DNA from: UBA830 sp038146925
Lineage (GTDB): Bacteria; Pseudomonadota; Alphaproteobacteria; MPNO01; UBA830
Length of the DNA: 64,000 nt
Reading direction: 5' to 3'
Assembly (NCBI GenBank): GCA_038146925.1
Contig: JAYQSP010000011.1
Location: 310,001 to 374,000 of the forward strand
The translations under genes and the position numbers were made by a program. Below the pieces are notes generated by a model that did no database searches, had not been told where the DNA came from, and saw only the letters and a list, made by a program, of their open reading frames with translations. Positions within the stretch are counted from its first letter, which is position 1, and every line of letters begins with the position of its first letter. Positions 20,119-28,602 of the stretch are shown here, in pieces.

Positions 20119-20925
20119 ATGAAGGGACGGGTCCTGATCGTCGCCGGGTCGGATTCAGGCGGCGGCGCCGGCATCCAGGCGGACATCAAGACGGTGACGG
20201 CGCTGGGCGGCTTCGCCATGACGGCGATCACCGCGCTGACGGCGCAGAATACGCTCGGCGTTATCGACGTGTCGCCGGTCGATGTCGAATTCATCCAGAC
20301 CCAGATGCGCGTCGTTCTCGACGATCTCGGCGCCGACTGTCTGAAGACCGGCATGCTGCATTCGTCGGAAGTGATCGAAGCCGTGTGTGCCGTCGCCGAA
20401 TCCGAAGCGGCGGGCATTCCGCTGGTGGTCGATCCTGTGATGGTCGCCAAGGGCGGTGCGACGCTTCTCGGCATAGAGGCCGTCGCCGCGATGCGCGACC
20501 GGCTGCTGCCCATGGCGCGGGTGATCACGCCCAATATTCCCGAGGCCGAAACACTGCTAGGCATGGAGATCGGCACGCTGGACGCCATGAAACGGGCGGC
20601 GGAGCTGATGATGGAGATGGGCGCCGCTGCCGTTTTGATAAAAGGCGGGCACATGTCCGGTCGGGTTTTGACCGACGTGCTGCTGGACGATGGCGGCTTC
20701 CATCTGTTCGAGACCGAGCGTGTCGATACCGAGCACACCCACGGCACCGGTTGCACAATGGCCTCGGCCATCGCAGCGGGGCTGGCGCAGGATATGCCGC
20801 TGCCGGAGGCGGTCGGACGCGCGCAGGCCTATGTCGCGGCGGCGATCCGCGGCGCGCCGGGATACGGGCAGGGCCACGGCCCCATAGATCACGGACACAC
20901 GGTGTCGTCTTTCGGTACCGGCTGA
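20119..20925 (+). CDS. thiD: hydroxymethylpyrimidine/phosphomethylpyrimidine kinase
   Basis: Phosphorylates HMP and HMP-P for thiamine synthesis. The 268-residue ribokinase-fold product begins with VLIVAGSDSGGGAGIQADIK, contains DPVMVAKGGATLL, and ends with the anion-hole motif THGTGCTMASAIAAGLA. No other thiamine gene is nearby. It is one base from the next gene, so the two are likely co-expressed. Confidence 0.93.
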   Translation: MKGRVLIVAGSDSGGGAGIQADIKTVTALGGFAMTAITALTAQNTLGVIDVSPVDVEFIQTQMRVVLDDLGADCLKTGMLHSSEVIEAVCAVAESEAAGIPLVVDPVMVAKGGATLLGIEAVAAMRDRLLPMARVITPNIPEAETLLGMEIGTLDAMKRAAELMMEMGAAAVLIKGGHMSGRVLTDVLLDDGGFHLFETERVDTEHTHGTGCTMASAIAAGLAQDMPLPEAVGRAQAYVAAAIRGAPGYGQGHGPIDHGHTVSSFGTG

Positions 20926-20926
20926 C

Positions 20927-21709
20927 ATGCCGACCCTCGATATCTTCCAGATCGACGCCTTCGCCGATGCCGTCTTCCGCGGCAACCCGGCGGCGGTCTG
21001 CCCGCTGACCGAATGGTTGCCAGAAGAGGTGATGCAGGCGATCGCGGCGGAGAACAACCTGTCGGAAACGGCGTTCTTCGTGCCGGCGAACGACGGCTAT
21101 GATCTGCGCTGGTTTACGCCGGCACTGGAAGTGGAATTATGCGGTCATGCGACACTGGCGACCGCGTATCTGATCCTGACGCGGCTGACGCCAGGCGACG
21201 ATGCAGTCGAATTCGAAACCCGCAGCGGCAGGCTGACCGTAACCCGCGACGGTGACCGGTTCTTTCTCGATTTCCCCGCCTATCGCGGCGAAGAGGTCGC
21301 CTGTCCGCCGTATCTGTCTGCCGGGCTCGGCGTCGTCCCCCGGGCCGTTGTCGCCGGACCCAATTACATGGCGGTGCTGGAAACCGAGGCCGACGTCGCT
21401 GGCCTGCGGCCTGATATGGCGGCGCTGGAGAAACTGCACCCGCGCGGCGTGATTGTCACCGCCCCCGGGGAAATGTGCGATTTCGTTTCCCGGTATTTCG
21501 GCCCGTCCTTCGGCGTGCCGGAAGATCCCGTCACCGGATCGGCTCACTGCATGCTGATCCCCTACTGGGCCAAGAGGCTGGAAAAATTGTCGCTCGACGC
21601 GCGGCAGATTTCGGCCCGCGGCGGGCGTCTGTGGTGCGAGGATCGCGGCGACCGCGCAGGCATCGGCGGCACCGCCGTAATGTATCTCGAGGGCCGTATT
21701 ACGGTTTAG
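20927..21709 (+). CDS. PhzF-family isomerase/epimerase
   Basis: PhzF-fold proteins are mostly isomerases; the named member acts in phenazine synthesis, but most homologues have unknown substrates. The 260-residue product shows the family N-terminus (FQIDAFADAVFRGNPAAVC), the catalytic Glu in NNLSETAFF, the Gly loop VELCGHATLATAY and the C-terminal VPEDPVTGSAHC. There are no other phenazine genes, so a phenazine role is unlikely. It is coupled to thiD by position. Confidence 0.87.
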   Translation: MPTLDIFQIDAFADAVFRGNPAAVCPLTEWLPEEVMQAIAAENNLSETAFFVPANDGYDLRWFTPALEVELCGHATLATAYLILTRLTPGDDAVEFETRSGRLTVTRDGDRFFLDFPAYRGEEVACPPYLSAGLGVVPRAVVAGPNYMAVLETEADVAGLRPDMAALEKLHPRGVIVTAPGEMCDFVSRYFGPSFGVPEDPVTGSAHCMLIPYWAKRLEKLSLDARQISARGGRLWCEDRGDRAGIGGTAVMYLEGRITV

Positions 21710-21724
21710 CGTCGGCCAGGCAGT

Positions 21725-22228
21725 TCAGGTATCGCCGTTGTCCCGGCGCGGCCCGAACACGCGGTCCCGGTCTTCTTCCGAAATCATGTTGGTCAGGACG
21801 TCGCGAAACCCCTGGACCGCTTCGGCGCCGGCATCGCGATAGGCATTGGCGAAGCGCTGTCGCTGGCTTTCCGACAGGCGGCGTTCCAGTTCGACGCCCT
21901 TGTCCGTCAGTTCCAGCAGCCGCTGGCGGCGGTCGCGGGTGCCTTCGCTCTGTTCGATAAAACCTTCCCGCACAAGCTGGCCGAGGACGCGGGACAGGCT
22001 CTGTTTGGTGATTTTCAGGATGGCGAGGAGTTCGGAGACGTTGATCCCCGGATTGCGTCCGACGAAATAGATTACGCGGTGGTGCGCGCGTCCGAACCCG
22101 TATTCCGACAGGATGGCGTCCGGTTCCGCTGTGAAATCGCGATAGGCGAAATACAGTAGCTCGATTCCCTGACGAATGTCTTCTTCGCGCAGGAAGAGCG
22201 GATTAAAACCGGATTTTATGTCAGTCAT
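21725..22228 (-). CDS. MarR-family transcriptional regulator
   Basis: A 167-residue winged-helix regulator. The central DNA-binding region contains NVSELLAILKITKQSLSRVL and the wing GTRDRRQRLLELTDKG, flanked by dimerisation helices. It is divergent from ilvE, and the stretch around its start codon is a perfect inverted repeat (22217-22237), suggesting autorepression and possibly control of ilvE. Arrangement and length resemble branched MarR regulators near aminotransferases, but the ligand is unknown. Confidence 0.85.
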   Translation of the reverse strand: MTDIKSGFNPLFLREEDIRQGIELLYFAYRDFTAEPDAILSEYGFGRAHHRVIYFVGRNPGINVSELLAILKITKQSLSRVLGQLVREGFIEQSEGTRDRRQRLLELTDKGVELERRLSESQRQRFANAYRDAGAEAVQGFRDVLTNMISEEDRDRVFGPRRDNGDT

Positions 22229-22237
22229 GTTGACATA
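22217..22237. promoter_or_regulatory. 21-bp inverted repeat, probable MarR operator
   Basis: TATGTCA (22217-22223) and TGACATA (22231-22237) are perfect inverted 7-mers across a 7-base spacer. The repeat covers the minus-strand marR start codon (22226-22228) and includes a TTGACA that could be the -35 box of a plus-strand promoter for ilvE. Size and symmetry suit a MarR dimer. Function is inferred. Confidence 0.55.
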
Positions 22238-22258
22238 TATGCCTTTGAATGTTACCTA
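22230..22258 (+). promoter_or_regulatory. possible ilvE promoter
   Basis: TTGACA at 22230-22235 with a weak TACCTA at 22253-22258 (17-base spacer) would start transcription near 22265, about 50 bases before the ilvE start chosen here. The -35 box lies inside the MarR-type operator. Confidence 0.3.
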
Positions 22259-22317
22259 CCGCAACCCTCTTTCGTAACAAAATGCCATTAAAAGCCCGCG
22301 CTGGAGTAATAAAACAC

Positions 22318-23196
22318 ATGATGAACTTCGACGATCAGGATGGCGACATCTGGTTTAACGGCAAGCTTGTTCCCTGGCGGGAGACCAAGCTGCACGTCCT
22401 GTCACACGGTCTTCATTACGCGAGCTGCGTATTCGAGGGCGAGCGGGTCTATAACGGCGAAGTGTTCAAGTTGCGCGAGCACACCCAGCGGCTGATCGAT
22501 TCCGGAAAGGAACTTGGTTTCGAGATTCCCTATTCGCTGGAAGAACTGGAACAGGCGACGCGCGAAACCGTTGCGTCGCAGGGGTATCCTGATGCCTATG
22601 TCCGCCCGGTGGCATGGCGCGGCAGCGAAATGATGGGCGTCTCGGCGCAGGAAACGAAAATCAATGTCGCGATCGCGGTATGGGAATGGCCGTCCTATTT
22701 CTCGCCGGAAGCCCGCATGCGCGGCATCCGGCTGAAAACGTCGAAATGGCGTCGCCCGGATCCGCAGACCGCGCCGGTGCATGCCAAAGCGGCCGGATTG
22801 TACATGATCTGCACGCTGTCCAAGCACGCTGCCGAGGCCGATGGCTGGGACGATGCGCTGATGCTCGACTGGCGCGGCCAGGTTGCCGAATCCACGGGCG
22901 CCAACATCTTTCTGATACAGGAAGGCAGGATCCACACGCCGACGCCCGACTGTTTCCTCGACGGCATTACGCGGCGGACCGTGATCGGTCTGGCGAAGGA
23001 TCGCGATATCGAAGTGATCGAACGGCCGATCATGCCGGAAGAGTTCGAGAAGACCGACGAGGTGTTCGTCACCGGCACGGCGGCGGAGGTCACCCCCGTC
23101 GGCCAGATCGACGATTACAATTTCCAGGTCGGATCGATCACCCGCACGTTGCTGGAGGATTACGACGCGCTGGTGCGCGGCGGCAAGGCGGGGTAG
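22318..23196 (+). CDS. ilvE: branched-chain amino acid aminotransferase
   Basis: PLP fold-IV aminotransferase for the last step of Leu/Ile/Val synthesis. From ATG 22318 the product is 292 residues. It shows HGLHYASCVFEGERVYNG, the PLP-lysine region HAKAAGLYMICTLSKHAA and ESTGANIFL, plus TGTAAEVTPV near the end. GGAG (22303-22306) supports starts at 22318/22321; the ATG at 22249 would overlap the putative promoter and adds non-conserved residues. A D-amino-acid or aromatic preference cannot be excluded. Confidence 0.88.
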   Translation: MMNFDDQDGDIWFNGKLVPWRETKLHVLSHGLHYASCVFEGERVYNGEVFKLREHTQRLIDSGKELGFEIPYSLEELEQATRETVASQGYPDAYVRPVAWRGSEMMGVSAQETKINVAIAVWEWPSYFSPEARMRGIRLKTSKWRRPDPQTAPVHAKAAGLYMICTLSKHAAEADGWDDALMLDWRGQVAESTGANIFLIQEGRIHTPTPDCFLDGITRRTVIGLAKDRDIEVIERPIMPEEFEKTDEVFVTGTAAEVTPVGQIDDYNFQVGSITRTLLEDYDALVRGGKAG

Positions 23197-23252
23197 ATAC
23201 TCATCGGCTGACGAGGGCCGCCGCCGCCGAAAAAGTCACGACGTCATTTATT

Positions 23253-23714
23253 TCAGCTGTCCGTGACCCGCACCCAGCGGTCGGCGGCGACCGTGTCCTC
23301 CTCGCGCGACTCGACCCATTTGGCGCCGGACTCCGTGTCTTCCAGCTTCCAGAACGGCGCCTTGGTCTTCAGCCAGTCGATCAGGAACTGACAGCTTTCG
23401 AGCGAAGCCTCGCGGTGGGGCGACGCGGTGACGACCAGCACGATCCGGTCGCCGGGCGACAGTTTGCCGTACCGGTGGACGATCAGCACGTCCTGCAGCT
23501 CCCAGCGCTCGCGGGCTTCCGCTTCCAGCCGTTCGAGCTGCTTTTCGGTCATGCCGGGATAGTGTTCCAGCGTCATCGACGTGATTTTCTCGTTGCCTGC
23601 ATAGTCTCGCACCAGGCCGACGAAACTGGCCAGCCCGCCGATCTCGGTATTGCCCTCGGTCATGCGGGAGATTTCCGCGCCGATATCGAAGTCTTCTTCC
23701 TGAACCTTGATCAC
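23253..23714 (-). CDS. moaE: molybdopterin synthase catalytic subunit MoaE
   Basis: Transfers sulfur from MoaD thiocarboxylate to precursor Z. The 153-residue product has GGLASFVGLVRDYAG, the His/Arg region IVHRYGKLSPGD, and the Lys-containing active-site stretch LIDWLKTKAPFWK near 112-124. It lies four bases downstream of moaD on the same strand and converges with ilvE. Confidence 0.94.
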   Translation of the reverse strand: MIKVQEEDFDIGAEISRMTEGNTEIGGLASFVGLVRDYAGNEKITSMTLEHYPGMTEKQLERLEAEARERWELQDVLIVHRYGKLSPGDRIVLVVTASPHREASLESCQFLIDWLKTKAPFWKLEDTESGAKWVESREEDTVAADRWVRVTDS

Positions 23715-23718
23715 GGTA

Positions 23719-23973
23719 TCAGCCTCCCGTCATGGGCGGGAAAAGCGCGACTTCGTCGCCGTCGGCGATGGCCGTGTCGTGGGGCGCGATCTCCTGGTTG
23801 ACGGCGGCGCGGATGGCGTCCGAATCCTCGAACGCGCGGGCATAGCCGTCACCGCGCGATTTAAGCCAGTCGATCAGCCCGGCGACCGTGTCGATATCCG
23901 GGGGGAGTTCCAGTTCTTCCTTGCCGTGGCCGATGCGCGATCGCACCCATCCGAAATACAGTAACTGCATCAT
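23719..23973 (-). CDS. moaD: molybdopterin synthase sulfur carrier MoaD
   Basis: Ubiquitin-like sulfur carrier of 84 residues whose C-terminal Gly-Gly (FPPMTGG) is thiocarboxylated by MoeB. Its start overlaps the moeA stop by four bases. Length is normal for MoaD. Confidence 0.94.
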   Translation of the reverse strand: MMQLLYFGWVRSRIGHGKEELELPPDIDTVAGLIDWLKSRGDGYARAFEDSDAIRAAVNQEIAPHDTAIADGDEVALFPPMTGG

Positions 23974-25223
23974 CCGATCTCGTTGAAAGGCAGATAATCC
24001 ACCATGGTGCCGGCTTCCAGACTAGTCAAATCCTCGGGCAGTTCCACCAGCCCGTCGGACGCGACCATCGATGTCAGAATTCCGGCGCCGTCTCGCGGAT
24101 ACTTATATACCACCGGCGCGCCGTCGGCATCGCGTTCGAGGCGCACGCGCAGCCATTCGCGGCGACCCGGCTTTTTGCGGACGGGAAACCCGACGCGAAC
24201 CCGGTAGCTGTCCGGTTCGGTGTCTCTGCAACCGCCGAGACGCAGGACCGCCGGACGGGCGAACCGCATGAACGTCACCAGTACTGCAACCGGGTTGCCG
24301 GGCAGGCCGATAAACGGCACGGCGCCGATCTGCCCCAGCGCCAGCGGACGGCCCGGCCGGATGGCGAGACGCCAGAAATGCATATATCCCAGCGCATCGA
24401 TCGCGGCGCGGACGTGGTCTTCCTCGCCGGTCGAAACGCCGCCGGAGGTCATGATCAGGTCGTGATCGCCCGCCGCTGCGGCGAGCGTGTCGCGGATGAT
24501 GTCGTAGTCGTCCGGCAGAATGCCGAGATCGTCGACCCTGCATCCCAGACGTTCCAGCGCCGCGCCGACCGAGTAACGGTTGGCGTCGTATATGCAGCCC
24601 GGCGGCAGGTCGGCGCCGGTATCGCGAACCTCGTCGCCGGTCGAGAACAGCGCCACCCTGACCGGATCGAAGACCGGCAGCTCGGTGTGACCGATCGATG
24701 CTGCGAGCCCGATTTCCTGGGGCCGCAGGCGCGTCCCCGCCGTCAGGATGACATCGCCGGCGGCAATATCCTCGCCTGCGAACCGCCGGTTGGCGCCCTG
24801 TTTGATGCCGGGCGGAATCACCACATGGCCGTCTTCCTCGCGGCAGTCTTCCTGCATCAGCACGGTGTCGGCGCCGGGCGGCATGGCGGCGCCGGTGAAG
24901 ATGCGGATGGCCTCGCCTTCGCTTACGGCGCCCGTCAGGGTTTCGCCGGCGGCTATCCGGCCGGCGATGGTCAGTTTCGTCTCTCCGTCCGTCTGGAGGT
25001 CGTGGAACCGGACCGCGTATCCGTCGACAGCGGCGTTGTCGTGCGGCGGGACGGCCATGTCCGATGCGATATCTTCGGCGACAACGCGGCCCAATGCTTC
25101 CCGCAGCCCGACGCGGGAAGACCCGACGACCACGTCAAGCCGGTCGGCCAGCATCCGCAGGGCTTCGTCCGATTTCATCAGTTCGCCGCCAAAGGCAAAG
25201 CAATCGTCCGACAGCTGCGCCAT
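23970..25223 (-). CDS. moeA: molybdopterin molybdotransferase MoeA
   Basis: Inserts molybdate into adenylated molybdopterin. The 417-residue product shows PPHDNAAVDGYAVRF, the domain-III loop TSGGVSTGEEDHVRAA, and LPGNPVAVLVTFMRF near the end. It is separated by one base from mobB. The complete local set (mobB-moeA-moaD-moaE) supplies cofactor for molybdoenzymes such as MsrP at 41-42 kb. Confidence 0.94.
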   Translation of the reverse strand: MAQLSDDCFAFGGELMKSDEALRMLADRLDVVVGSSRVGLREALGRVVAEDIASDMAVPPHDNAAVDGYAVRFHDLQTDGETKLTIAGRIAAGETLTGAVSEGEAIRIFTGAAMPPGADTVLMQEDCREEDGHVVIPPGIKQGANRRFAGEDIAAGDVILTAGTRLRPQEIGLAASIGHTELPVFDPVRVALFSTGDEVRDTGADLPPGCIYDANRYSVGAALERLGCRVDDLGILPDDYDIIRDTLAAAAGDHDLIMTSGGVSTGEEDHVRAAIDALGYMHFWRLAIRPGRPLALGQIGAVPFIGLPGNPVAVLVTFMRFARPAVLRLGGCRDTEPDSYRVRVGFPVRKKPGRREWLRVRLERDADGAPVVYKYPRDGAGILTSMVASDGLVELPEDLTSLEAGTMVDYLPFNEIG

Positions 25224-25224
25224 A

Positions 25225-25764
25225 TCAGACCGCGCCTGCCGCGGGAGCCGCCGGTACGCAGCGTTCGGCGATAAAATCCGCGATTGCCACCGTGTCGTTG
25301 AGGTCGAGGACGGGAAGAGAGAGATTCGTCAGGCGTTCGTCCGAGGCGACAGCGATGACGGACTCGTTGCCGGGACAGATCAGCTCTGCGCCGGTGGACG
25401 GGCGATGGACTTCGATCTTGGCATGGGCGTCGTTTTTGAAGCCTTCCACCAGCACGATGTCGGCTGGCGAGATGCGCGTCAACAGCTCTTCCAGTGTCGG
25501 TTCCCCGTCGTCACGGTTCTCATGCATGATCGCCCATCGTTTCGCCGACGACACCACGACCTCGGCCGCGCCGGCTGCGCGGTGCTCGTAGGAATCCTTG
25601 CCCGGCGTATCGATGTCGAACGCATGATGCGCATGCTTGACGGTAGCGACGCGAAACCCGCGTGTCTTCAGTTCAGGAATCAGGCGGATCACCAGCGACG
25701 TCTTGCCGCTGCCGCTCCATCCGGTGATGCCGATCACGTTGGGGGCAAGGAGCGACGCGGTCAT
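25225..25764 (-). CDS. mobB: molybdopterin-guanine dinucleotide biosynthesis adapter MobB
   Basis: GTP-binding P-loop protein that assists MGD cofactor formation. From ATG 25764 the product is 179 residues, with Walker A GWSGSGKT (15-22) and ATVKHAHHAFDIDTPGKDS. The open frame extends about 65 codons upstream, but those residues are Arg-rich and overlap pgsA. The chosen start overlaps the pgsA stop by four bases, a typical coupling. Confidence 0.9.
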   Translation of the reverse strand: MTASLLAPNVIGITGWSGSGKTSLVIRLIPELKTRGFRVATVKHAHHAFDIDTPGKDSYEHRAAGAAEVVVSSAKRWAIMHENRDDGEPTLEELLTRISPADIVLVEGFKNDAHAKIEVHRPSTGAELICPGNESVIAVASDERLTNLSLPVLDLNDTVAIADFIAERCVPAAPAAGAV

Positions 25765-26339
25765 CTGGCGTCCGATCCGCCCATGTGACGGAGCCCCGTG
25801 CGGAGATAATCGAATCCCGTGACCAGGGTAATGACCGCTGCAACCCATAACCCGGCCTCGCCGATCAGGCGGACGGGGAATGCTTCCGGCACGGCGGGGT
25901 GCGCCGCGTTCCCGACGATGAGAAAGCCGATCGCGATCATCTGCACGGTGGTTTTCCATTTGGCGAGCCGGCTGACAGGCAGGCTGACGGCGAATCCCGC
26001 CAGATACTCACGCAGGCCCGAGACCAGTATCTCCCGGCACAGGATAATCACGGCGGGAACAACCACCAGACCAGATATCTGGTCGAAGGCGACCATCATC
26101 AGCAGGGCCGACGCGACCAGGAGCTTGTCCGCCACCGGGTCGAGAAACGTGCCGAAGGCCGACGTCTGGTCGCGCGACCGGGCCAGATAACCGTCGAAAA
26201 AATCCGTGATCGCCGCCAGGGCGAACAGGCCGCAGGCCACCCATTGCCCGGTCGCCGATTCCAGGAAAAACAGCGCCACGAATACCGGGATCACGGCGAC
26301 CCGGGACATCGTGAGGATATTTGGCAGCGTCAGTATCAT
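25761..26339 (-). CDS. pgsA: CDP-diacylglycerol--glycerol-3-phosphate 3-phosphatidyltransferase
   Basis: Inner-membrane enzyme for the committed step to phosphatidylglycerol. The 192-residue product has the CDP-alcohol phosphotransferase motif within DFFDGYLARS and GTFLDPVADK, and four to six hydrophobic segments. It lies 41 bases downstream of uvrC, a pairing also seen in other proteobacteria. Confidence 0.94.
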   Translation of the reverse strand: MILTLPNILTMSRVAVIPVFVALFFLESATGQWVACGLFALAAITDFFDGYLARSRDQTSAFGTFLDPVADKLLVASALLMMVAFDQISGLVVVPAVIILCREILVSGLREYLAGFAVSLPVSRLAKWKTTVQMIAIGFLIVGNAAHPAVPEAFPVRLIGEAGLWVAAVITLVTGFDYLRTGLRHMGGSDAR

Positions 26340-26380
26340 CGACGGGGAGATTTAGCAGAAATCGGACGATAACGGGAAAA

Positions 26381-28252
26381 TTACCCGTCCGCGTTGAAGT
26401 GATCGTAAATACGCTGCGCCACGGTGCGGCTGATTCCGTCGACCGCTTCCAGGTCCGAAAGCCCGGCGCGCGCGACGCTGGCGGCGGAGCCGAAATGGTT
26501 AAGCAGGGCGCGTTTGCGTTTGGCGCCGATGCCGGGAATTTCGTCGATCACGGAACGCGCGATATCCTTGCCGCGTCGCGCGCGATGGCTGCCGATTGCG
26601 AACCGGTGCGCCTCGTCGCGCAGTCTTTGCATGAAATAGAGCACCGGGTCCTGCAGCGGCAGGGTAAAGGGCGTGCGCCCCGGCACGTGAAACCGTTCGC
26701 GCCCCGCGTCCCGGTCGGGTCCTTTGGCGATCGCCGCGATCGGCTGGTCGGGAATGCCAAGTTCGTCCAGTACCTCCATCGCGACCGACAACTGGCCGGG
26801 ACCGCCGTCGATCAGTATCAGATCGGGCCAGGAGGCGCCTTCGCGATCCGGGTCCTCTTTGAGCGCGCGCGACAGCCGCCGGGTCAGTACTTCGCGCATC
26901 ATGGCGTAGTCGTCGCCCGGCGCGGTTTGCGGGTTTTTGATGTTGAACTTGCGATAGGCGTTTTTCTCGAATCCCTCCTCGCCCGAGACGATCATGGCGC
27001 CCAGCGCGTTCGTCCCCGAAATATGACTGTTGTCGTATACCTCGATGCGTTTCGGCGGCGCGTCGAGATCGAACAACTGGGCGACGCCGTCAAGCAGCTT
27101 GCGCTGGGTCGCGCTTTCCGACAGCCGCCGTGCCAGCGCGTCTGCGGCGTTGCGCATGGCGCTGTCGATCAGCGTTTTACGCGTGCCGCGCTGCGGGCGG
27201 GATACCTCTACCCTGCGGTCGGCGCGAATGCTCAGCGCTTCCTGGACCAGATCCTGGTTGGGCAGTTTGTGGCTGATCAGCACCAGTTTCGGCGGCTTCT
27301 TGTCGGAGTAGAACTGGCCGACAAACGCTTCCAGCACCTCGTCGGCGCCGATGGCTTTCGCATGATTCGGAAAATACGTCCGGGTACCGTAATTCTGCCC
27401 GGCGCGATAGAAAAACACCTGGACGCAGGTCGATCCCCCTTCCTGATGGGCCGCAATTATGTCTGCCTCGGCGATGGATCCGACGTTGATATCCTGATGC
27501 GCCTGTACCTGCGTCAGGGCCCGGATGCGGTCGCGGTAGATCGCGGCGGTCTCGTAATCCAGTGCTTCGCTGGCGTCTTCCATCTTCTTGGACAGGACCT
27601 GTTGCACGTCGCGGCTGCGGCCGCTGAGAAACGCGCGGGCCTGATCGACGATTTCGCCGTACTCGTCCGCATCGATCAGACCGACGCAGGGCGCGGTGCA
27701 GCGCTTGATCTGGTATTGCAGGCAGGGACGGGTGCGGCCCGCGAAAATGCTGTCCGAACAGCTGCGCAGCGGAAAGACCTTTTGCAGCGTATTGAGTGTG
27801 CGGTTAACCGCGCCGGCAGACGCGAACGGCCCGAAATACTCGCCGTCCCTGCTGCGCGCGCCGCGGTGTTTCAGCAGCTGGGCCCAGTCGGAATCCGTGC
27901 GCAGCAGGATATAGGGAAACGATTTGTCGTCGCGCAGCAGGATGTTGTAGCGCGGCCGCAGCTGTTTGATCAGGTTGCTTTCCAGCAGCAGCGCTTCGAC
28001 CTCGGTATGGGTGCTGACGATTTCGAGATCGACGGTATGCGCGACCATCACACGTATACGTTCCGGCAGGCCGCGCGGCCGCGTATAGGATGTGACGCGT
28101 TTGCGCAGGCTTTTCGCCTTGCCGACATACAGCGGCATTCCGGTCGAATCAATCATCCGGTAAACACCCGGCCCGTTGGGCAGATGCTTCAACCGCGAAG
28201 AAATCAGTTCCACGCCGGACAGGGCGGGGGCGTCGTTGGGGGGCGCTGCCAT
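26381..28252 (-). CDS. uvrC: excinuclease ABC subunit UvrC
   Basis: Makes both incisions in nucleotide excision repair. The 623-residue product has the GIY-YIG domain (GPGVYRMIDSTGMPLYVGKA, about 28-47), a Cys cluster (CLQYQIKRCTAPCVG), the UVR motif binding UvrB, the RNase H-like half (DNSHISGTNALGAMIVS) and C-terminal HhH motifs (DEIPGIGAKRKRALL). It is first in a minus-strand run with pgsA and the molybdopterin genes. UvrB is encoded 5 kb away. Confidence 0.95.
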   Translation of the reverse strand: MAAPPNDAPALSGVELISSRLKHLPNGPGVYRMIDSTGMPLYVGKAKSLRKRVTSYTRPRGLPERIRVMVAHTVDLEIVSTHTEVEALLLESNLIKQLRPRYNILLRDDKSFPYILLRTDSDWAQLLKHRGARSRDGEYFGPFASAGAVNRTLNTLQKVFPLRSCSDSIFAGRTRPCLQYQIKRCTAPCVGLIDADEYGEIVDQARAFLSGRSRDVQQVLSKKMEDASEALDYETAAIYRDRIRALTQVQAHQDINVGSIAEADIIAAHQEGGSTCVQVFFYRAGQNYGTRTYFPNHAKAIGADEVLEAFVGQFYSDKKPPKLVLISHKLPNQDLVQEALSIRADRRVEVSRPQRGTRKTLIDSAMRNAADALARRLSESATQRKLLDGVAQLFDLDAPPKRIEVYDNSHISGTNALGAMIVSGEEGFEKNAYRKFNIKNPQTAPGDDYAMMREVLTRRLSRALKEDPDREGASWPDLILIDGGPGQLSVAMEVLDELGIPDQPIAAIAKGPDRDAGRERFHVPGRTPFTLPLQDPVLYFMQRLRDEAHRFAIGSHRARRGKDIARSVIDEIPGIGAKRKRALLNHFGSAASVARAGLSDLEAVDGISRTVAQRIYDHFNADG

Positions 28253-28602
28253 GACTTCATCTTACCCCGATTTCAAGTGAGTTGAGAGAAACGGAACCGC
28301 GACGCCGCACGGGCGATTCGCCGGTTGTTTCTTATCCACGGATTCTGTGGATAAGGCTGTTTAAAACCGCAACAAATAGGTGGTCGCCCTGATTGACATC
28401 CTTGGCGTCGCGATGGCAGGCAGTAACTGAATGATATATAACCCATTGATAATAATAAATAAATCAGGTTCTCGAAGTATCCATTATTAAATTTTTGTTA
28501 ACAAAATGTTACGGTCAGGTTAATGCCGGGTTTGCGTTTCGGATGTGCACAACCTTTGTCATGGTTTGTTAAAAGGCTCGGCATTTTTACTTGGCCGTTA
28601 AA
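28253..28602. other. 350-base AT-rich non-coding gap between folB and uvrC
   Basis: No gene is apparent. Composition changes sharply: about 28430-28510 is rich in A/T runs (e.g. GATAATAATAAATAAATC) in an otherwise GC-rich window. It contains a perfect palindrome TTTTGTTAACAAAA (28493-28506) and, nearer uvrC, two facing DnaA-box-like 9-mers. It lies between the 3' end of folB and the 5' end of uvrC, so it must also hold any uvrC promoter. Confidence 0.7.
28332..28354. promoter_or_regulatory. pair of facing DnaA-box-like sequences
   Basis: TTATCCACG (28332-28340; one mismatch to the TTATCCACA consensus) and TGTGGATAA (28346-28354; exact reverse complement of the consensus) are separated by five bases. 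They extend to a 9-base inverted repeat, CTTATCCAC facing GTGGATAAG. Two such boxes near an AT-rich tract suggest DnaA binding. Confidence 0.5.

Noticed and set aside
20927..21709. Phenazine biosynthesis gene
   Set aside because: Only the PhzF fold is present; no other phz genes exist nearby, so a metabolic isomerase of unknown substrate is the honest call.
28331..28355. The CTTATCCAC/GTGGATAAG stem as a transcription terminator for folB
   Set aside because: No T-run follows on either strand, and both arms match DnaA-box sequence, which explains the symmetry better.
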